Notes: generated from the sequence alone by a model not told the origin. 64,000 bases of DNA from Ruminococcus sp. (GCF_019423705.1 NZ_JAHZAX010000002.1:220165-284164); one strand, 5' to 3'. Numbered from the stretch's first letter, positions 48,910 to 58,099 are shown. Numbers and translations are program-made.

Positions 48910-49527
48910 TTACTGCCCTTCTTTTGCCGAGCCGATATGTGTGTCGATGATGTTGTTTATACATTTATAAAGGTAGGGCTTGAAAGTCTCAAGCTCAACA
49001 GGCTCGCTGTAAAGTATGGCAGAATAGCAGGTGGAGCTTACCAACTCGACGATCATAAATATCATGATCTCGGGCTGCTCAATATTATAAGGTGCGTCCT
49101 CCAGCATTGCGTCATAGATGTTTCTAAAGTCGATATCGTCCTTGATAGGCGTTGTGAGGGCGTGCTTGAAAACGCCCCAGCTTAGATTTTTCGCAATGAA
49201 TGTCAGCAGCGATTTGTTTTCGTTGAGCTGATTTATGATATTATCGACAATGAACACGATACGCTCATTGAACGTGAATTTCTTATCGCTTGCGCTGAGT
49301 GCCTCGATAGCGTTTTGAAAAAGCTGGGAAGATTTGTGTGAGACCAGCTTGTTGCGGATATCGTACTTGTCCTTGAAATAGAGATAGAACGTTCCCTTTG
49401 CCACGCCTGCATTGTTTACAATGTCAGAGATCGAGGTCTTGCTCACGCCCTTGGTAGTAAAAAGACTGAAAGCCGTGTTAAGCAGAGAGTCTTCTTTTAC
49501 CTTCTTATTGGTATCAAGCTTGCCCAT
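48910..49527 (-). CDS. TetR family transcriptional repressor
   Basis: A 205-residue regulator. The N-terminal helix-turn-helix is typical: LLNTAFSLFTTKGVSKTSIS followed by DIVNNAGVAKGTFYLYFKDK (residues about 15-55). The C-terminal ligand-binding part is helical and Ile/Leu-rich and has no recognisable subgroup. It is divergent from an MMPL transporter, and four palindromic sites lie in the shared 300-bp region, which strongly suggests it represses both itself and the transporter. The ATG at 49527 follows AAAGGA by 10 bases. Confidence 0.9.
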   Translation of the reverse strand: MGKLDTNKKVKEDSLLNTAFSLFTTKGVSKTSISDIVNNAGVAKGTFYLYFKDKYDIRNKLVSHKSSQLFQNAIEALSASDKKFTFNERIVFIVDNIINQLNENKSLLTFIAKNLSWGVFKHALTTPIKDDIDFRNIYDAMLEDAPYNIEQPEIMIFMIVELVSSTCYSAILYSEPVELETFKPYLYKCINNIIDTHIGSAKEGQ

Positions 49528-49609
49528 TTTCAACACGTCCTTTCAAAATCGACTGCCTTTATTTTTCCCATTATTTATAGTGTTTAGGCAGTTAAACTTA
49601 CTAGTTATA

Positions 49610-49638
49610 ATTATAATACATAATACCTGTAAAGTCAA
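49610..49638 (-). promoter_or_regulatory. Promoter of the TetR gene
   Basis: On the minus strand: TTGACT (49638-49633), a 17-bp spacer and TATAAT (49615-49610). The first operator-like palindrome starts 11 bp upstream of the -35. Confidence 0.75.
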
Positions 49639-49648
49639 CTAAAAAAAA

Positions 49649-49737
49649 TGACTAATAGTCAGTAGTGACCGTTGGTCATTTTGTGCAATTCTACAAAATG
49701 ATTGACCAATGGTCATTTTACTATTGACTGTTGGTCA
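49649..49737. promoter_or_regulatory. Four 13-bp palindromic operators of the TetR/MMPL divergon
   Basis: TGACTAATAGTCA (49649-49661), TGACCGTTGGTCA (49666-49678), TGACCAATGGTCA (49703-49715) and TGACTGTTGGTCA (49725-49737) share the pattern TGACYNNYRGTCA with small changes. The last contains the -35 of the MMPL promoter. The first pair flanks the upstream side of the TetR promoter. Cooperative repression of both directions is the natural reading. Confidence 0.8.
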
Positions 49738-49752
49738 GTTTTGTAGTATACT
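49724..49752 (+). promoter_or_regulatory. Promoter of the MMPL/heptad-repeat operon
   Basis: TTGACT (49724-49729), a 17-bp spacer and TATACT (49747-49752). The -35 lies inside the fourth operator-like site, so repressor binding would block polymerase. Confidence 0.75.
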
Positions 49753-49765
49753 TTCAGATAGTGAA

Positions 49766-49802
49766 AGACTTTAAGGTAATTTTAAAGCATAGCTTAAAGT
49801 CT
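49766..49802 (+). promoter_or_regulatory. Hairpin in the MMPL mRNA leader
   Basis: A perfect 10-bp inverted repeat, AGACTTTAAG (49766-49775) and CTTAAAGTCT (49793-49802), with a 17-base centre. It starts a few bases after the expected transcription start and ends about 10 bases before the ribosome site. Confidence 0.5.
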
Positions 49803-49828
49803 AATTTATGTGAAGGGAATGACTTTTG

Positions 49829-51928
49829 ATGCAGAAATTTGGCAGAGGGGTTGTAAAACTCCGTATACCGATACTCATAGTCAGCATCGTGCTTCTCGTT
49901 CCGGCAATATTCGGATTTTTGAACACGAGAATAAACTATGATATCCTTTCTTATCTTCCGTCAGATATCGAGACGATGAAAGGCCAAGACATTATGCTGG
50001 ATGATTTCGGCAAGGGCGGTTTTTCTCTCGTAATGCTGGAGGGTATGGACGATAAGGACGTTGAGAAGGTAAAGGAAAAGATCGAGAACGTTGACCACGT
50101 TTGCGACGTGCTTTGGTACGATTCACTTGCAGACGTTTCACTTCCAAAGGAAGTTCTTCCGGACGATATCTACGACTTCTTCAACACCGATAATTCCACA
50201 ATGATGGCTGTTTTCTTCGATGAAGCAACATCAGCCGACGGTTCACTTGACGCCGTTGTTCAGATCAGAAAGATCGCAGGCGAGCAATGCTTCGTAAGCG
50301 GTATGTCCTCAGTCGTTGAGGATATCAAGGACTTGACAATGCAGGAAGCTCCGATATACGTTGTTATCGCAGTTATCCTCACAAGTATAATCCTTGCGCT
50401 TACAATGGACTCTTTCCTTATCCCAGTATTCTTTATGCTCAGTGTTGGTATGGCGATCATATACAATATGGGCACCAACTTCATACAAGGCGAGATATCC
50501 TTTATCACAGAAGCCCTTGCGGCGGTGCTCCAGCTGGCGGTAACGATTGACTATTCCATCTTCTTGTGGCACAGCTATAAGGAACAAAAAGAGCTTCACC
50601 CAGATGATAAGAAAGAAGCGATGGCTATTGCGATCAGCAAGACCATCAGCTCAGTCGTATCAAGCTCCATAACAACAGTTGCAGGCTTCCTTGCACTTTG
50701 CTTTATGACTTATAGGCTCGGTATGGATATGGGTATCGTAATGGCAAAGGGCGTTGTTATCGGCGTTATCTGCTGTATCACAGTCCTCCCTTCAATGATA
50801 CTTGTATTCGACAAAGCGCTTGAAAAGACAATGCACAAGGATCTCGTCCCTAGTCTTGAAAAGCCTGCAAAGTTCATCATCAAGCACCACGTTGCATTTA
50901 TCATCGCATTCATCGTTGTCCTTATCCCAGCGGTTTACGGACAGATCAATACTAACGTTTATTACAACCTGACAGACACTCTTCCAAAGGAGCTCAACAG
51001 CGTTATCGCTAACAGCAAGCTCGATGAAGAGTATCATATGGCGACAACACATATGCTTCTCGTTGACGCTGATATGAAGCCAAAGGAAGTCAACTCAATG
51101 CTCAAGGAAATGGGCGATGTTGACGGCGTAAGCTTCTCACTTGCACTCGACACTCTTATCGGACCGTCTATCCCACAGGAAGCTGTTCCGGAATCAGTAA
51201 CGAGCATACTCAAGAGCGAGAATTGGCAGCTTATGCTGGTGGGTTCTGAATACAAGGTGGCTTCCGATGAGGAAAACGCTCAGATCGACGAGCTCAGCAA
51301 GATACTTAAATCCTATGACAAGAACGGAATGCTTATCGGTGAGGCTGCAGCAACGAAGGACCTTATCGACATCACAGACCACGATTTTAAGGTAGTAAAC
51401 ATTGTTTCCATCGCAGCTATCTTCATCATCATTCTGATAGCTCTCCGATCGATCTCACTGCCTATCATTCTTGTGGCAGTCATCGAATTTGCTATCACAG
51501 TAAATATGGCGTTCCCTTGCTTCACCAATACGACGATACCGTTTATCGCCTCGGTAGTTATCGGAACGATTCAGCTGGGTGCAACTGTTGACTACGCTAT
51601 CCTTATGACAACAAGATATAAGATCGAACGTAACGCAGGCAAGGATAAGCATGAAGCTGTTTCAATAGCACTCAGCACTTCAATGAAGTCTATTATGGTC
51701 AGCGCTCTTGGCTTCTTCGCTTCAACATTCGGCGTTGGCGTTTACTCAAGCGTAGATATGATCTCACAGCTCTGCACACTGATGTCAAGAGGTGCGATCG
51801 TAAGTATGATAACAGTTATCTGCATACTTCCTTCAATGCTTATGCTCTTTGACAAGGTCATCATCAACACAACTATGGGTATGAAAAAGAAAGAGGATAA
51901 GCTTTATAAGCTTCCCGAAATCCACTAA
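49829..51928 (+). CDS. MMPL/RND-superfamily transporter
   Basis: A 699-residue polytopic membrane protein with two repeated halves. In each half one membrane helix precedes a large extracytoplasmic loop and a group of five helices, giving about twelve helices. The first half has TIDYSIFLWHSYKEQ and the second TVDYAILMTTRYKIERN, the Asp-Tyr-containing helix typical of proton-driven MMPL proteins. Substrates in this family include lipids, glycolipids and toxic compounds; none can be assigned here. The ATG at 49829 follows GAAGGGAATGA. The downstream heptad-repeat gene starts 20 bases after its stop. Confidence 0.92.
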   Translation: MQKFGRGVVKLRIPILIVSIVLLVPAIFGFLNTRINYDILSYLPSDIETMKGQDIMLDDFGKGGFSLVMLEGMDDKDVEKVKEKIENVDHVCDVLWYDSLADVSLPKEVLPDDIYDFFNTDNSTMMAVFFDEATSADGSLDAVVQIRKIAGEQCFVSGMSSVVEDIKDLTMQEAPIYVVIAVILTSIILALTMDSFLIPVFFMLSVGMAIIYNMGTNFIQGEISFITEALAAVLQLAVTIDYSIFLWHSYKEQKELHPDDKKEAMAIAISKTISSVVSSSITTVAGFLALCFMTYRLGMDMGIVMAKGVVIGVICCITVLPSMILVFDKALEKTMHKDLVPSLEKPAKFIIKHHVAFIIAFIVVLIPAVYGQINTNVYYNLTDTLPKELNSVIANSKLDEEYHMATTHMLLVDADMKPKEVNSMLKEMGDVDGVSFSLALDTLIGPSIPQEAVPESVTSILKSENWQLMLVGSEYKVASDEENAQIDELSKILKSYDKNGMLIGEAAATKDLIDITDHDFKVVNIVSIAAIFIIILIALRSISLPIILVAVIEFAITVNMAFPCFTNTTIPFIASVVIGTIQLGATVDYAILMTTRYKIERNAGKDKHEAVSIALSTSMKSIMVSALGFFASTFGVGVYSSVDMISQLCTLMSRGAIVSMITVICILPSMLMLFDKVIINTTMGMKKKEDKLYKLPEIH

Positions 51929-51948
51929 CTGAAAAGGAGATCTTACAT

Positions 51949-54381
51949 ATGAAAAAGTATTCAAGAGTTCTTGCAGGCGTTCTCGCCGTACTTCTCTCAG
52001 CAGGCTGCACAGGTCTTTACGCTTTCGCACAGTCGGACAGCAGCACAGACAGCAAGACTTCAACAACTTCAACAGATAAAAAGGACACAGATACAAAAGA
52101 CAAGAAAACTTCTTCAAAGTCTGACAGCGATGAGGAAAAGCAGGCTAAGGACGAGACAGTTTACGTTGTGACCGACGCTTCTGGCAACAAGACAAAGACT
52201 ATCGTTTCCAACTGGCTGAAAAATCCTGATGGTGTAAAGAAGCTCGCCGATATTTCCGAGCTTACTGATATCGAGAACGTCAAGACAGACGAGGGCTTCT
52301 CTGCTAACGGCACCAACCTCACTTGGGACACAGAGGGCGGCGACATTTACTACAAGGGCTACACCGACAAGGAGCTTCCTGTTGACATCAAGGTAACATA
52401 CACTCTTGACGGCAAGGAAATGACGCCGGATCAGCTGGCTGGCAAGAGCGGTAAACTCACAGTAAGATATGATTATACAAACAATGCAAAGAAAACCGTA
52501 AAGATCGGCAAGAAGGACACAGAGATCTTCGTTCCTTACCTTATGGCTACAACGGCTATCCTCGACACAGACGTTTATTCAAACGTTGAGGTAACAAATG
52601 GTAAGCTTATCTCTGACGGCAGCAGACAAATTCTTATCGGCGTTGCTCTTCCGGGTCTCACAAAGAGTCTTGATCTTGAGGACAACGAGGATATCGAGAT
52701 ACCTGAGTATGTTGAATACACAGCTGACGTTAAGGATTTCGAGGCAACAACAGCCCTCACAGTCGCAACATCTGATATCTTCTCAAAGCTTAGTCTTGAC
52801 GATATCGAGAACGCTGACGAACTTGAAGAAAAGCTTGACGAGCTTGCAGATGCAACTGACGAACTTGTAGACGGCACAGCAGAGCTTTACGCCGGTATCA
52901 AGAAGCTTTCTGATTCTTCCGGAACGCTTATCACAGGTATCGACAAGCTTTACTCGGGCGCTAAGAGCCTCGACGACGGCGCTAAGACGCTTAACAGCGG
53001 TGCTGCACAGCTCCGTGACGGCGCTAAGACGCTTGATTCTTCAACAGGCGAACTTCAGAGAGGTATCTCCACAGCTCACAGCGGTTCGACTGCCCTGCTC
53101 GGCGGCTTCAATCAGGTAAACAGCGGTATGTCAACCCTCAAAAACGGTACTTCCGCACTTTCAAGTGGACTTTCATCAGCTTCAAGCGGTGCAAAGCAGG
53201 TAAACGCAGGCGCAGCTTCCCTTGCAGCAGGCACAGGCAAGCTTGTTACAGGAGTTGGCGATCTTCAGAAGGGTTCTTCCGCACTTGCAGCAGGCACACA
53301 GTCCACATATGACGGCTCAACAGCCCTCAAGACTGGTATCACACAGCTCAACGCAGGTATCAATCAGCTTTCCGAAGGCGTTAAAGACCTCCCTGCAAGC
53401 GTTCAGCTTCTCGAGGACGGCGTAAACGGAATAAGCGGTGCGCTTTCACAGTCTATCGCATACGATCAGCAGGTACTTGCAGGACTTCAGCAGCTTCTTG
53501 CTCACTATGAAGAGGGCTCGGCTGAATACACAAGCATTAGCAATATGATCGCAGCCCTTAGCGGTTCTATCCAGTATCAGCAGGGTGCGGCTGACGGCGC
53601 AGCACAGGTAAGCGGCGGCCTCGGCACGATGAAGGAAGGCGCAACAACCCTCAAAGGCGGCGTTGCACAGCTTTCAGCCGGTATGACTGGCACAGACAAG
53701 CAGACAGGTCTTGTTGACGGTATCGACAGCCTTAACAAGGGCCTCAAGAGCGTAAACGACGGCGCTGCTTCACTTAACGCTGGTATCGACACACTTGCTA
53801 AGTCCAGCAAGGAGCTCAACAACGGTGCGGCTTCACTTTCAAAGGGCACAAAGGATCTCTCCGCAGGCGTAAGCTCAGCACAGGCAGGCGCAAGTCAGCT
53901 TGACAAGGGCGTTGACACACTCAACAGCGGTGTATCACAGCTTTCAAACGGCGCAAAGAGCCTTGACAGCGGTCTTGGTAAGCTTGACAGCGGCAGCAAG
54001 CAGCTCAAGGCTGGTACAGCAACACTTTACTCCTCACTTGTTGAGCTTGCACAGGGCACAACAACACTTTCAAGCGGCAGCGCAGAGCTGTTTAGCGGTG
54101 TTGGTCAGCTCAAGGACGGCAGCACACAGCTCGTTGACGGCGTTAAGAAGCTGGAAGACGGCGCTAAGACATTGAAGGACGGTATGGCAAAGTACAAAGA
54201 AGAAGGCATTGGCAAGCTTCTTGACATATACAACGATGACCTCAAGGGTCTTATCGACAGACTTGACGCACTCAAGTCCGCAGCAGATGAGTCAACAAAC
54301 TTCTCTGGCGTTGCAGACGGCGTTGAGAGCTCAGTTAAGTACATTTACGAGACTGAGGCTATTAAAAAAGCTGACGAGTAA
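51949..54381 (+). CDS. Exported heptad-repeat protein partnered with the MMPL transporter
   Basis: An 810-residue secreted protein. The signal peptide (residues 1-27, VLAVLLSAGCTGLYAFA) has a probable signal peptidase I site after AFA. A Ser/Thr/Asp/Lys-rich linker follows, then a beta-rich domain (about 65-270). About 450 residues of heptad repeats with the pattern L..G are next (for example LYSGAKSLDDGAKTLNSGA), as in YhgE/Pip-type proteins. Unlike those, no membrane helices are visible, so the repeats probably form a free or wall-associated rod. AAAAGGAGAT precedes the ATG. Role inferred: extracellular extension of the transporter. Confidence 0.82.
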   Translation: MKKYSRVLAGVLAVLLSAGCTGLYAFAQSDSSTDSKTSTTSTDKKDTDTKDKKTSSKSDSDEEKQAKDETVYVVTDASGNKTKTIVSNWLKNPDGVKKLADISELTDIENVKTDEGFSANGTNLTWDTEGGDIYYKGYTDKELPVDIKVTYTLDGKEMTPDQLAGKSGKLTVRYDYTNNAKKTVKIGKKDTEIFVPYLMATTAILDTDVYSNVEVTNGKLISDGSRQILIGVALPGLTKSLDLEDNEDIEIPEYVEYTADVKDFEATTALTVATSDIFSKLSLDDIENADELEEKLDELADATDELVDGTAELYAGIKKLSDSSGTLITGIDKLYSGAKSLDDGAKTLNSGAAQLRDGAKTLDSSTGELQRGISTAHSGSTALLGGFNQVNSGMSTLKNGTSALSSGLSSASSGAKQVNAGAASLAAGTGKLVTGVGDLQKGSSALAAGTQSTYDGSTALKTGITQLNAGINQLSEGVKDLPASVQLLEDGVNGISGALSQSIAYDQQVLAGLQQLLAHYEEGSAEYTSISNMIAALSGSIQYQQGAADGAAQVSGGLGTMKEGATTLKGGVAQLSAGMTGTDKQTGLVDGIDSLNKGLKSVNDGAASLNAGIDTLAKSSKELNNGAASLSKGTKDLSAGVSSAQAGASQLDKGVDTLNSGVSQLSNGAKSLDSGLGKLDSGSKQLKAGTATLYSSLVELAQGTTTLSSGSAELFSGVGQLKDGSTQLVDGVKKLEDGAKTLKDGMAKYKEEGIGKLLDIYNDDLKGLIDRLDALKSAADESTNFSGVADGVESSVKYIYETEAIKKADE

Positions 54382-54403
54382 TTTTTACTTCCCACACATA
54401 GTG

Positions 54404-54438
54404 AAAGCCCCCGAATGCGCAATGCTTCGGGGGCTTTT
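54404..54438 (+). terminator. Intrinsic terminator of the MMPL/heptad-repeat operon
   Basis: A perfect 12-bp stem, AAAGCCCCCGAA (54404-54415) with TTCGGGGGCTTT (54426-54437), then T and G. Confidence 0.9.
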
Positions 54439-54464
54439 GCTATCCTCTTATAATTTCAGCGCAC

Positions 54465-54495
54465 AAAAAAAGACGCCCTTAAATGGACGTCTTTT
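54465..54495 (-). terminator. Intrinsic terminator of the transketolase genes
   Basis: AAAAGACG (54468-54475) pairs with CGTCTTTT (54488-54495). On the minus strand a T tract follows to 54465. It lies 16 bp past the stop codon. Confidence 0.85.
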
Positions 54496-54511
54496 CAATT
54501 TATGCAAGTAA

Positions 54512-55459
54512 TTACTTAGCCTTAACAGCGTCTCTTGCCTTTGCGATGATGTTCTCAGCGCAGAGACCGTATTCTTTGAGAAGGTCAACGGCTGGGCCCG
54601 AATGACCGAACTCATCGTTCACGCCGATCTTAACAAGCTTTGCAGGATACTTCTCAGCAAGAACGTCAGCAACAGCAGAGCCAAGTCCGCCAATAACACT
54701 GTGCTCTTCAACTGTGAGGAGAAGCTTTGTGTTCTTTGCAGCTTCAACGATGATGTCCTCGTCGATAGGCTTAATAGTGTGGATATTGATAACAGTTGCC
54801 TCGATACCCTCAGCGGCAAGCGCCTTTGCGGCCTCGACAGCTTCGTAAACCATAAGACCTGTTGCAACGATAGCGATGTCCTTGCCGTCACGGAGCTTAA
54901 CGCCCTTGCCAAGCTCGAACTTGTATGTCTCAGGGTCGTTAAAGATAGGAGCGGCAAGTCTGCCGAAACGCATATAAACAGGGCCATTGTGGAGGATAGC
55001 TGCCTCAACGGCTGCCTTTGCTTCAACATCGTCAGCAGGGTTTATTACCACCATGCCCGGGATAGTTCTCATAAGAGCGATATCCTCGTTGCATTGATGT
55101 GTTGCGCCGTCCTCGCCGACGGAAATGCCTGCGTGTGTTGCGCCGATCTTAACGTTGAGGTGAGGATAACCGATAGAGTTTCTCACCTGCTCAAATGCTC
55201 TGCCAGCGGCGAACATTGCAAATGTTGACGCAAATGGTATCTTGCCTGTTGCAGCCATACCAGCGGCAACGCCCATCATATTTGACTCTGCGATACCGCA
55301 GTCAAAAAATCTATCAGGAAACTTCTTCTTGAATATACCGGTTTTTGTTGCCGCAGCAAGGTCAGCGTCAAAAACATAAAGGTTCTCGTACTTATCACCA
55401 AGCTCTGCCAAGGCCTCGCCGTAGCTTTCTCTTGTAGCTTTTTTCTTCAATTCTGCCAT
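54512..55459 (-). CDS. Transketolase, C-terminal subunit
   Basis: Carries the pyrimidine-binding and C-terminal domains of transketolase, 315 residues. The conserved glutamate region is seen in RFFDCGIAESNMMGVAAGMA, with ASTFAMFAAGRAFEQVRNSI and GATHAGISVGEDGATHQ following, then the C-terminal VEEHSVIGGLGSAVADVLAE. It works with the N-terminal subunit encoded 3 bases upstream (55463-56302) to move C2 units in the pentose phosphate pathway. GGAGGG precedes the ATG. Split transketolase is common in Clostridia and archaea. Confidence 0.95.
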   Translation of the reverse strand: MAELKKKATRESYGEALAELGDKYENLYVFDADLAAATKTGIFKKKFPDRFFDCGIAESNMMGVAAGMAATGKIPFASTFAMFAAGRAFEQVRNSIGYPHLNVKIGATHAGISVGEDGATHQCNEDIALMRTIPGMVVINPADDVEAKAAVEAAILHNGPVYMRFGRLAAPIFNDPETYKFELGKGVKLRDGKDIAIVATGLMVYEAVEAAKALAAEGIEATVINIHTIKPIDEDIIVEAAKNTKLLLTVEEHSVIGGLGSAVADVLAEKYPAKLVKIGVNDEFGHSGPAVDLLKEYGLCAENIIAKARDAVKAK

Positions 55460-55462
55460 TGC

Positions 55463-56302
55463 TTAACCCTCCAGACTTTTAAGCTGTTCGTTTATTTCTG
55501 CCACAGCCTGCTCATACTGCTCCTTATTAGGTGCAGAACCGTGCCAAGACACGTTGTTTTCCATAAATGAAACGCCCTTGCCCTTGATACTCTTCATTAC
55601 GATAACGCAAGGCTGACCGCAGACTGTTTCTGCTTCGTCAAATGCTTTCTCGAGAGAATCGAAATCGTGAGCGTCGGCTGTTATAACGTGCCAGCCGAAT
55701 GCTGCGAACTTGTCAACGATCGGATATGGTGACATTACGTCTTCGATCTTGCCGTCAATCTGAAGTCCGTTGTTATCAACAACAGCAACGAGGTTGTCAA
55801 GCTTATAATGAGCGGCGAACATAGCAGCCTCCCATACCTGACCCTCTTCGATCTCACCGTCGCCAAGGATAGTGTATACCTTGTATGTGTCGCTTGTGAG
55901 CTTGCCGGAGAGCGCCATACCGCAGGCAACTGAAATGCCCTGTCCAAGTGAACCAGATGACATATCAACACCAGGGATTGTAATGCAAGGGTGACCCTGG
56001 AGCATTGCGCCGATGTGTCTCAGTGACTTGAGCTCTTCCTTAGGGAAAAAGCCTTTCTCGGCAAGTGTTGCATAAAGCGCTGGGGCTGTGTGACCCTTTG
56101 AGAGCACAAGTCTGTCTCTCTGCGGCTCTTCGGGCTTGTCGGGATAAACGTTCATCTTTGCAAAATAAAGATAAGTCATAAGGTCGGCGATAGAAAGCGA
56201 GCCGCCTGGGTGACCGGATCTTGCATTGAACACTCCCTCAAGGATTCCGAGACGAACCTTGCAGGCTGTGATCTCAAGCTGTTTTTTCAATGTTTCGTCC
56301 AT
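55463..56302 (-). CDS. Transketolase, N-terminal subunit
   Basis: Carries the thiamine-diphosphate pyrophosphate-binding domain, 279 residues. The characteristic HPGGSLSIADLMTYLYF, DRLVLSKGHTAPALYATL and the ThDP/metal motif GDGEIEEGQVWEAAMFAAHYKLDN are present, the last ending in VVDNNG. Its stop is 3 bases before the start of the C-terminal subunit gene, so the two chains are made together. GGAGG lies before the ATG at 56302. Confidence 0.95.
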   Translation of the reverse strand: MDETLKKQLEITACKVRLGILEGVFNARSGHPGGSLSIADLMTYLYFAKMNVYPDKPEEPQRDRLVLSKGHTAPALYATLAEKGFFPKEELKSLRHIGAMLQGHPCITIPGVDMSSGSLGQGISVACGMALSGKLTSDTYKVYTILGDGEIEEGQVWEAAMFAAHYKLDNLVAVVDNNGLQIDGKIEDVMSPYPIVDKFAAFGWHVITADAHDFDSLEKAFDEAETVCGQPCVIVMKSIKGKGVSFMENNVSWHGSAPNKEQYEQAVAEINEQLKSLEG

Positions 56303-56324
56303 ACTGTTTGACCTCCAAATATAA

Positions 56325-57146
56325 TTATTTCTTCAATTCTTCGTATATGTGATCTATTACCGCCGCAATAAAGTCCTCTTCGCAAGACTGCTCAAAGACG
56401 ATATCAGCGACTTTCTTGACATCTTCTGCCGCATTTGACGGGCAAACTGCCACGTCAGCCGCCTGCAAAAGCTCAATATCATTATTATAATCTCCAGCCG
56501 CAACAAAGGTATACCCTTCCATATGGCAGGCTTTTCTCAGTTCATCAAGAGCCGTGCCCTTTGAAATGTTCTGGGGAAGTATCTCGTAATACTCAATGCT
56601 GGAACGGACAAAATCAACGCCTGTGTAGCCCTTTTTCTCAACATAGCTTATAAGCTCGTACATACGCTCAGGCTCAACGGCAAAAAGCACCTTATACCAG
56701 TTCTTGTCTGGAATATCGTCCACGCCGCAGATAACAGGTATCAGCTGACATATCTCGTTGTGGCGCCTCTCCATTGGCGTCATATTAGGCACATAGACCT
56801 CGTTGACGGTCAGCACCTCGCAGCCAACATATGGGTTATCGTGAAGAATCTCCTTGACGACTTCCCTCACCGACTGAGGCAGAAAAACGTCATATATCTG
56901 CTCTTTTTTGTATATGTCATAGACCATTCCGCCGTTTGACATTATTATGGGGCAATTGACTTTCACCATATCGAAATAAGGTCTTGCCGCCTGTATCGCT
57001 CTTCCTGTGGCGATAGAAAATCTGCCGCCGTCTGCCTCGAAACGCTGAACAGCGTCAAGGCATTTTTTAGTAGGTATCTTACTTGCAGGCAGGAATGTTC
57101 CGTCCATATCCGTTACAAGCACTACCTTGGATATATCTTCAAACAT
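56325..57146 (-). CDS. HAD-superfamily (Cof-type) phosphatase
   Basis: A 273-residue cytosolic hydrolase of HAD subclass IIB. Motif I is TDMDGTFLP (residues 12-20, catalytic Asp pair), the threonine motif is near SIATGRAIQAARPYF, and the C-terminal motif IV is FVAAGDYNNDIELL. Members dephosphorylate sugar phosphates or cofactors with broad specificity; the substrate is unknown. GGGAGAG precedes the ATG. It is 22 bases from the transketolase N-subunit gene and may lead that operon. Confidence 0.9.
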   Translation of the reverse strand: MFEDISKVVLVTDMDGTFLPASKIPTKKCLDAVQRFEADGGRFSIATGRAIQAARPYFDMVKVNCPIIMSNGGMVYDIYKKEQIYDVFLPQSVREVVKEILHDNPYVGCEVLTVNEVYVPNMTPMERRHNEICQLIPVICGVDDIPDKNWYKVLFAVEPERMYELISYVEKKGYTGVDFVRSSIEYYEILPQNISKGTALDELRKACHMEGYTFVAAGDYNNDIELLQAADVAVCPSNAAEDVKKVADIVFEQSCEEDFIAAVIDHIYEELKK

Positions 57147-57181
57147 AATATCTCTCCCTGTATAATGGGCGAATTAGCGCC

Positions 57182-58099
57182 CTAAATGTTTCCTCTGAGC
57201 TTTTTAAGCACTGCCTGAAAATAATCGGGCAGTTCGCTGTCAAATTCCATATATTCGCCGCTTTTCGGGTGGATAAAGCCTATCTTCTTTGCGTGAAGGC
57301 ATTGACCTTCCAGCCCTTTGACAGCCTTTCCGTAAACGTCATCGCCATAGACCGGGTGGCCGATATACGCCGAATGTACTCTTATCTGATGAGTTCTGCC
57401 TGTTTCAAGCTTGAACTTCACCAGCGAATACTGTCCCAGCTCTTCGAGAACTTCATAATGTGTAACAGCGTGCTTTGAATTAAGCTCGGTCACGCACATT
57501 TTTTTGCGGTCATACTTGCTCCTGCCGATAGGTGCGTCAACTGTGCCCGTGTGGGTTTTGAGACGTCCGCCTGTCAGCACCGCCTCATACTCTCTTGTAA
57601 AGCTATGCTCTTTTATCTGAGCCGCCAAGAAATTATGTGCGCTGTCGGTCTTGGCAACTATTAGCAGGCCGCTGGTATTCTTGTCTATCCTATGGACGAT
57701 ACCCGGTCGGATAACGCCGTTTATTGACGAAAGTCTGCCCTTGCAATGATAAAGCAGAGCATTCACAAGGGTTCCGTCGGGATTGCCTGCGGCAGGGTGG
57801 ACGACCATACCTTTTGGTTTGTTCACCACAAGCAGCTCACTGTCCTCATAAACTATCTCAACAGGGATATCCTGCGGTTTAACATCAAGCTCAACAGGGT
57901 CGGGAATTATCATCGTGACGCTGTCGCCCTCACGGAGCTTATAATTCTTCGCAACGCTCTTGCCCAAGACAGTCACGCCGCCGTCCTCGATAAGCTTTTG
58001 AACAGCAGACCGTGTAAGCCCTGTTTCCTGCGCCGACAAAAATCTGTCGATACGCTCGCCGACCTGCGCCTCTTCAACTATCAGATCAAGCCTGTTCAT
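57182..58099 (-). CDS. RluD-family 23S rRNA pseudouridine synthase
   Basis: A 305-residue pseudouridine synthase. An N-terminal S4 domain (RIDRFLSAQETGLTRSAVQKLI) precedes the catalytic domain with GIVHRIDKNTSGLLIVAK, where the Asp is the nucleophile, and the C-terminal ETGRTHQIRVH stretch. This is the RluD/YlyB type usually found beside lspA. The exact uridines cannot be assigned from sequence. The ATG at 58099 lies inside the end of lspA (14-base overlap). An upstream in-frame extension lies wholly within lspA and is unlikely. Confidence 0.93.
   Translation of the reverse strand: MNRLDLIVEEAQVGERIDRFLSAQETGLTRSAVQKLIEDGGVTVLGKSVAKNYKLREGDSVTMIIPDPVELDVKPQDIPVEIVYEDSELLVVNKPKGMVVHPAAGNPDGTLVNALLYHCKGRLSSINGVIRPGIVHRIDKNTSGLLIVAKTDSAHNFLAAQIKEHSFTREYEAVLTGGRLKTHTGTVDAPIGRSKYDRKKMCVTELNSKHAVTHYEVLEELGQYSLVKFKLETGRTHQIRVHSAYIGHPVYGDDVYGKAVKGLEGQCLHAKKIGFIHPKSGEYMEFDSELPDYFQAVLKKLRGNI

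Noticed and set aside
48719..48964. A minus-strand frame carrying repeated GVLDVPLD-like segments
   Set aside because: The repeats are just the translation of the 24-bp tandem repeat. The frame spans the bidirectional terminator and overlaps both purD and the TetR gene.
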